From contig JBJHBI010000012.1 in assembly GCA_050485405.1 (NCBI GenBank), positions 1 to 64,000 on the forward strand: a DNA stretch of 64,000 bases, given 5' to 3'. Each line of letters begins with the position of its first letter. Position 1 is the first letter of the stretch. Shown here one piece after another: positions 61,963 to 64,000 of the stretch. Below the pieces are notes generated by a model, which was given only the letters and a program-made list of their open reading frames with translations, was not told the origin of the DNA and ran no database searches. The translations under genes and the position numbers were made by a program. The DNA comes from Saliniramus sp050485405. Lineage in GTDB: Bacteria; Pseudomonadota; Alphaproteobacteria; Rhizobiales; Beijerinckiaceae.

Positions 61963-63291
61963 CTATTGCGAGAGAATGATCTCGGAATGCGGCCCCACAC
62001 CATCGGGGACCGGGACGTCAGTCGCCGCGTAATCCGTATTGAGCACCAGCTGCGAACGCTCCGCGATCCGGATCTCGCGCGCCACGACCACGGTATAGGC
62101 GGATTCACCGGCAACCGGTCGGTCCGCATCGACCACGAAGGTCGAGCGCGGCAGATAGATCGTGCCGAGCAGGGTCCGAGCATCGTTCGAACTGATCCGG
62201 AAGGTCCCGGGCCGCCCCGTACTCGTTTCGATGAAGAGTATGCCCGCGAGCGGCCCCTCCCGGCTCGCTGAGAAATGCAGGGTCGAATCGGCTCCGAAAT
62301 AGGCGCCCGCACCCTCGTGGAACACGAAGCTGACATCGGTCGCCGTAAGGCGCGCGCCGGAATCGACACGGGTTCCTTCGCCGCCGATATGATAGGTGCC
62401 CGGCATGAAGGCGATATGGGCCGCACTGCCGATATCGATGCCGCCACAATATTCGCCCGGATACAGAATCGTCCGACCGCGCACCCGGTAGACCTCCTCG
62501 TCATGGCCGCAGATCCCGGCATTCGACACGGCATTGGCCCGGTGTTCGAGCGGATCGCCGATACGCGGGCATCCCGTCACGGGGGCGGGCGTCACCTGGC
62601 TGCTGCTTGAGGCGACCCCGCCATTCACGCAGATCAGGCTCGCCCGGATCTGCACGCCCGCATCGAGATGGAGGGCATCGGCGGCTCCCGAATCGACGTA
62701 GATACCGCAATCCTCCGCTTCGAGCCGCGCCGCATCACGCAGCGAAAGCCCCTTCGAGCGGCGCCTCGCCGTGCTGATCATGCAGATCGGCTCACGTCCC
62801 GCGAGGAGTGCCGTGGCGCGCACCTCGACCTCGGTGAGGCCGGTATTGAACAGGCTCGAGAAGATCGGGCTGACCTTGCTCGCCACCGCGACCGTGACCG
62901 AATCGCGCTCCTGCGAGACCTCCGCCGTCACTTGCGCATCGACGACGAAATTCGCCCCGGCGGCAATCACGGTCTGCGCATAGAGCCGTGCGGCTTCTTG
63001 GAGTACGTCCGATGAAACCGTGCCGATACGCAGTTCTCGCGCACTGACGATGGCCGCACCATCCGCGATCTTCTGCAATTGCGTGCGCGCGGCATGCCAG
63101 GTGCTGACATCGACGGCGAGCGCGATGCAGCCGAGCAACGGGATCAGGGCGAGGGAGAAGAGCATCCCGATTCCGCCACGACGATCCACGGCGAAACGCC
63201 GCATTATCGGTCTTGGCCGATCATCTCGCGCGGTCTGCTTCACGGTGGTTTCCTTCGCTGATGACGGCGGGTAATTGCGCGCCCGCTTCAT
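61963..63291 (-). CDS. TadE/TadG-like Flp pilus assembly protein
   Basis: The 442-residue product has one N-terminal membrane helix (FSLALIPLLGCIALAVDVSTW, about residues 45-65) after RRGGIGM, as in the TadG N-terminal family (PF13400), followed by a large secreted part rich in beta structure with cysteines in CMISTARR, CGIYVDSGA, CVNGGV, CGHDEE and CGGIDIG. Such proteins are pilus-assembly or surface-associated. The start at 63291 shares ATGA with the response regulator stop. No tadABC genes are in the window. Confidence 0.78.
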   Translation of the reverse strand: MKRARNYPPSSAKETTVKQTARDDRPRPIMRRFAVDRRGGIGMLFSLALIPLLGCIALAVDVSTWHAARTQLQKIADGAAIVSARELRIGTVSSDVLQEAARLYAQTVIAAGANFVVDAQVTAEVSQERDSVTVAVASKVSPIFSSLFNTGLTEVEVRATALLAGREPICMISTARRRSKGLSLRDAARLEAEDCGIYVDSGAADALHLDAGVQIRASLICVNGGVASSSSQVTPAPVTGCPRIGDPLEHRANAVSNAGICGHDEEVYRVRGRTILYPGEYCGGIDIGSAAHIAFMPGTYHIGGEGTRVDSGARLTATDVSFVFHEGAGAYFGADSTLHFSASREGPLAGILFIETSTGRPGTFRISSNDARTLLGTIYLPRSTFVVDADRPVAGESAYTVVVAREIRIAERSQLVLNTDYAATDVPVPDGVGPHSEIILSQ

Positions 63292-64000
63292 GATCGTCCG
63301 CCCGCCTTGAAGAAGCCGAAGGCACGCGCGGGGCTGGCGGGCGCGGCCTGCGGCTCGGTGCGGGTCTCTCTGAGTTGCGCACGCATTGCTGCGACCGGGT
63401 TCGCGACGCCGGCACGCGCAGCCTCCCCGTCATCCCGGATGCTGAAAACGGGAGCCTCGCGCGAGGCGGCGGGCGGGTCATATACGGTGGGAGTGTTCGC
63501 GGGTGGGGTGGCCTCGGTCGAGAAGACGGCGTCGCACTGGGTGGATGCGGGGTCGTGACAGGTCGTCTCGACATCCGCTCCCGCGAGTTCGGCATAACGG
63601 CGCAACGCCGTGCGCGCCCCTGGCTCGTCTGTGATCTCCGCAACGATCCTCGCGATCTGCTCCAGGGGCTGCACGAGCACTATGCGCAGGCACGTTTCCG
63701 GATCGGGAGAAAGCGCGGGAGACGAAGCCGGACCGGTATCGCGCAGAGTGCGCAGGACGTAGCGCAGCTGGTAGCCGAGCATCCGCCAGTTCACCGGTTT
63801 CGTCGCGAAAGACGTCGCGCCGACCTCGTAGGCACGATCGATGGCGAACATGTCCTCGCGCCCGGTGAGCACCACGACCGGCAGGCGTGCGAAGCGAGGA
63901 TCCTCGCGGATCGCGGCGCACAGCGCGAACCCCGTCATGACGGGCATTTCGAGATCGCTGATGACGAGGTCGAAACCGGGATCCGCATCGAGGATTCCCC
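63288..64000 (-). CDS. Response regulator with receiver domain, truncated at the right edge
   Basis: The gene's start lies beyond the window. The visible 5'-truncated product contains the later part of a receiver domain with phospho-acceptor Asp in FDLVISDLEMPVMTG, conserved Thr/Ser region VVVLTGRED and the Lys of FATKPVNW, then a C-terminal region of about 150 residues with no DNA-binding domain I can see, rich in Ala, Pro and Glu. It is coupled by ATGA to the TadG-like gene, which suggests it controls or serves that surface structure. Confidence 0.85.
   Translation of the reverse strand, partial: GILDADPGFDLVISDLEMPVMTGFALCAAIREDPRFARLPVVVLTGREDMFAIDRAYEVGATSFATKPVNWRMLGYQLRYVLRTLRDTGPASSPALSPDPETCLRIVLVQPLEQIARIVAEITDEPGARTALRRYAELAGADVETTCHDPASTQCDAVFSTEATPPANTPTVYDPPAASREAPVFSIRDDGEAARAGVANPVAAMRAQLRETRTEPQAAPASPARAFGFFKAGGRS

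Overview
The window is high-GC chromosomal DNA with tightly packed genes on both strands, short overlaps and many ATGA/GTGA junctions. The gene content points to an alphaproteobacterium of the Hyphomicrobiales (Rhizobiales): a MucR/Ros regulator, the cnoX-like thioredoxin / LON-domain / Trm112-like string, purD, ruvC-ruvA, rplS and leuC of alphaproteobacterial type, a DUF58/DUF4129/MoxR module and a TadG-like pilus protein. A Methylobacterium/Salinarimonas-like relative is a reasonable guess, but the sequence alone does not settle it. I see no prophage, insertion sequence, CRISPR array or rRNA. One tRNA-Gly(GCC) is present.

Layout. 1-25 kb is mostly housekeeping: a partial gene at the left edge, purD, bioY, an MDR oxidoreductase, recQ, a PaaK-like ligase and an acyl-CoA dehydrogenase, three EamA-type exporters scattered through the region, a YihY membrane protein, a zincin-like protein, a small cytochrome c, leuC, rplS, a 3-hydroxyisobutyrate dehydrogenase, ruvC-ruvA, a CobW-type metallochaperone, a full-length urease alpha gene with no urease neighbours, a MarR regulator with an odd insertion, a CitE-like lyase, and the Trm112 / LON / thioredoxin-TPR string. 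25-36 kb holds an aminoacyl-tRNA deacylase, the tRNA and a histidine-degradation locus: hutF-hutC on one strand, divergent hutI-hutH-hutU on the other, followed directly by a three-gene TRAP transporter. It uses the HutF (deiminase) branch; hutG is not in the window. 36-43 kb has a GNAT/cupin/glyoxalase II operon, the adenine-salvage pair mtnP-apt, a PhoR-like kinase, a ring-cleaving-type VOC protein and mucR. 43-46 kb is homogentisate catabolism: hmgA divergent from a MarR gene plus hppD.

46-64 kb is the accessory-looking part: two overlapping membrane GTPases, a likely catabolic group (SDR, Baeyer-Villiger-type monooxygenase, BKACE-family enzyme, Bcr/CflA transporter), a DUF58-DUF4129-MoxR module, uvrC, a small unknown gene beyond an AT-rich stretch, a divergent DHDPS-family lyase, and at the right edge a TadG-like protein coupled to a truncated response regulator.

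The most interesting items are the SDR/BVMO/BKACE/MFS group, the tandem GTPases, the solo ureC, the TRAP system inside the hut locus, and several candidate operators (Zur-like, PHO-like, MarR-like) read directly from the intergenic DNA. All functional assignments are from sequence motifs and remembered family knowledge; no database search was run.
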